This document shows positions 38,170-38,569 of a stretch of 38,569 nucleotides of DNA, piece by piece. The DNA is taken from positions 1 to 38,569 of the forward strand of contig NZ_LQOY01000112.1 of NCBI RefSeq assembly GCF_002101675.1, written 5' to 3'. The first letter of the stretch is position 1, and every line of letters begins with the position of its first letter. The translations under genes and the position numbers were made by a program. This stretch comes from Mycobacterium gordonae. GTDB lineage: Bacteria; Actinomycetota; Actinomycetes; Mycobacteriales; Mycobacteriaceae. The notes below the pieces were generated by a model. That model was not told the origin of the DNA. It did not search any database and worked only from the letters and a program-made list of their open reading frames with translations.

Positions 38170-38569
38170 TCGGGCCACCTCTGATAGCCGGGTGTTCCGG
38201 GACTGCCGGTGCCGCCCGGCATTCCGTCACGCGCGATGTCATCCAGGCCGCCGTTCCTCGTTCCTGCCAGGCCCGCCGCTCCTGGTGCCCCTGCCGCTCC
38301 AGCGGCGCCGGGCGTGCCCCAGGTGCCGCTACCCCCGGCGCCTCCGTTGCCGGCTTTTCCGTTGTTGCTGCTGAGGTTGAAACCCGAGCCGCCGTCGCCG
38401 CCGTTCTGTACAGCGGTGCCCGCACCGCCTGACGCGCCGCTGCCCGCGGCGCCGGCGGCTACCGTGCCCGAGATGGAGGGGCCGGCCGCGTCGGCGCCGG
38501 TCCAGCCGGTGCCGCCTTGGCCGCCGTTGCCGCCGTTGCCGATGAGGTAGGTGTTGCCGCCGGTGCCGC
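38166..38569 (-). CDS. PE_PGRS family protein, C-terminal end (5' part outside window)
   Basis: On the minus strand a frame is open from the window edge to the TAG at 38166-38168. It reads GTGGNTYLIGNGGNGGQGG and continues as Gly-Gly-X repeats with insertions (TWGTPGAAGAAGAPGAAG), ending in a non-repetitive GLDDIARDGMPGG...YQRWPD tail. It contains few Met codons, so it is easily missed. The last bases overlap the stop of the DUF732 gene. Confidence 0.85.
   Translation of the reverse strand, partial: GTGGNTYLIGNGGNGGQGGTGWTGADAAGPSISGTVAAGAAGSGASGGAGTAVQNGGDGGSGFNLSSNNGKAGNGGAGGSGTWGTPGAAGAAGAPGAAGLAGTRNGGLDDIARDGMPGGTGSPGTPGYQRWPD

Overview
The window comes from a slow-growing Mycobacterium. 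It is GC-rich, PE_PGRS genes are cut off at both ends, and it contains a PPE gene. Most gene order matches, from memory, the M. tuberculosis block from pks10 (Rv1660) to tyrS (Rv1689). No IS element, phage gene, tRNA, rRNA or CRISPR array is visible.

Layout. (1) 1-1444: C-terminal part of a PE_PGRS gene. (2) 1603-19466: a lipid/polyketide locus, pks10 - pks7 - pks8/17 - pks9 - pks11. Two type III synthases flank three type I synthases. pks8 and pks17 form one intact frame. Pks9 is a KSQ-AT-ACP protein (Gln in place of the ketosynthase Cys), so it looks like the loading module, with pks7 (methylmalonyl-type AT) and pks8 (malonyl-type AT) as fully reducing extenders. Both type III genes carry matching promoters. 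(3) 19449-22516, minus strand: cyp139 and an intact ABC-F ATPase, translationally coupled. (4) 22575-24523: a cobalamin riboswitch in front of a PPE2-like PPE-PPW protein. (5) 24694-27865: an Rv1683-type lipase/acyl-CoA-synthetase fusion and a Trm112-like protein. (6) 27855-29969, minus strand: an ABC-2 exporter operon with its TetR regulator, and a double palindromic operator upstream. (7) mpg, a BASS-family transporter and tyrS.

(8) 32968-37710, minus strand, between tyrS and a DUF732 gene: the most interesting part. It is a compact RiPP-type cluster with two paralogous YcaO proteins, one TfuA protein and three very small, clearly homologous precursor-like peptides (25, 26 and 30 aa). They form two units: precursor A - precursor B - ycaO2 - tfuA, and precursor C - ycaO1. 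Each unit is preceded by the same 34-bp dyad element (27/34 identical). A 19-bp hairpin with a U-rich tail, whose loop is a four-run G-quadruplex motif on the template strand, separates precursors A and B from their enzymes. YcaO plus TfuA suggests backbone thioamidation. No protease, exporter, dehydrogenase or regulator is present in the cluster.

(9) 37819-38569: a secreted DUF732 protein, and the end of a second PE_PGRS gene on the minus strand. Assignments to M. tuberculosis counterparts are from recalled gene order and protein lengths, not from a search.
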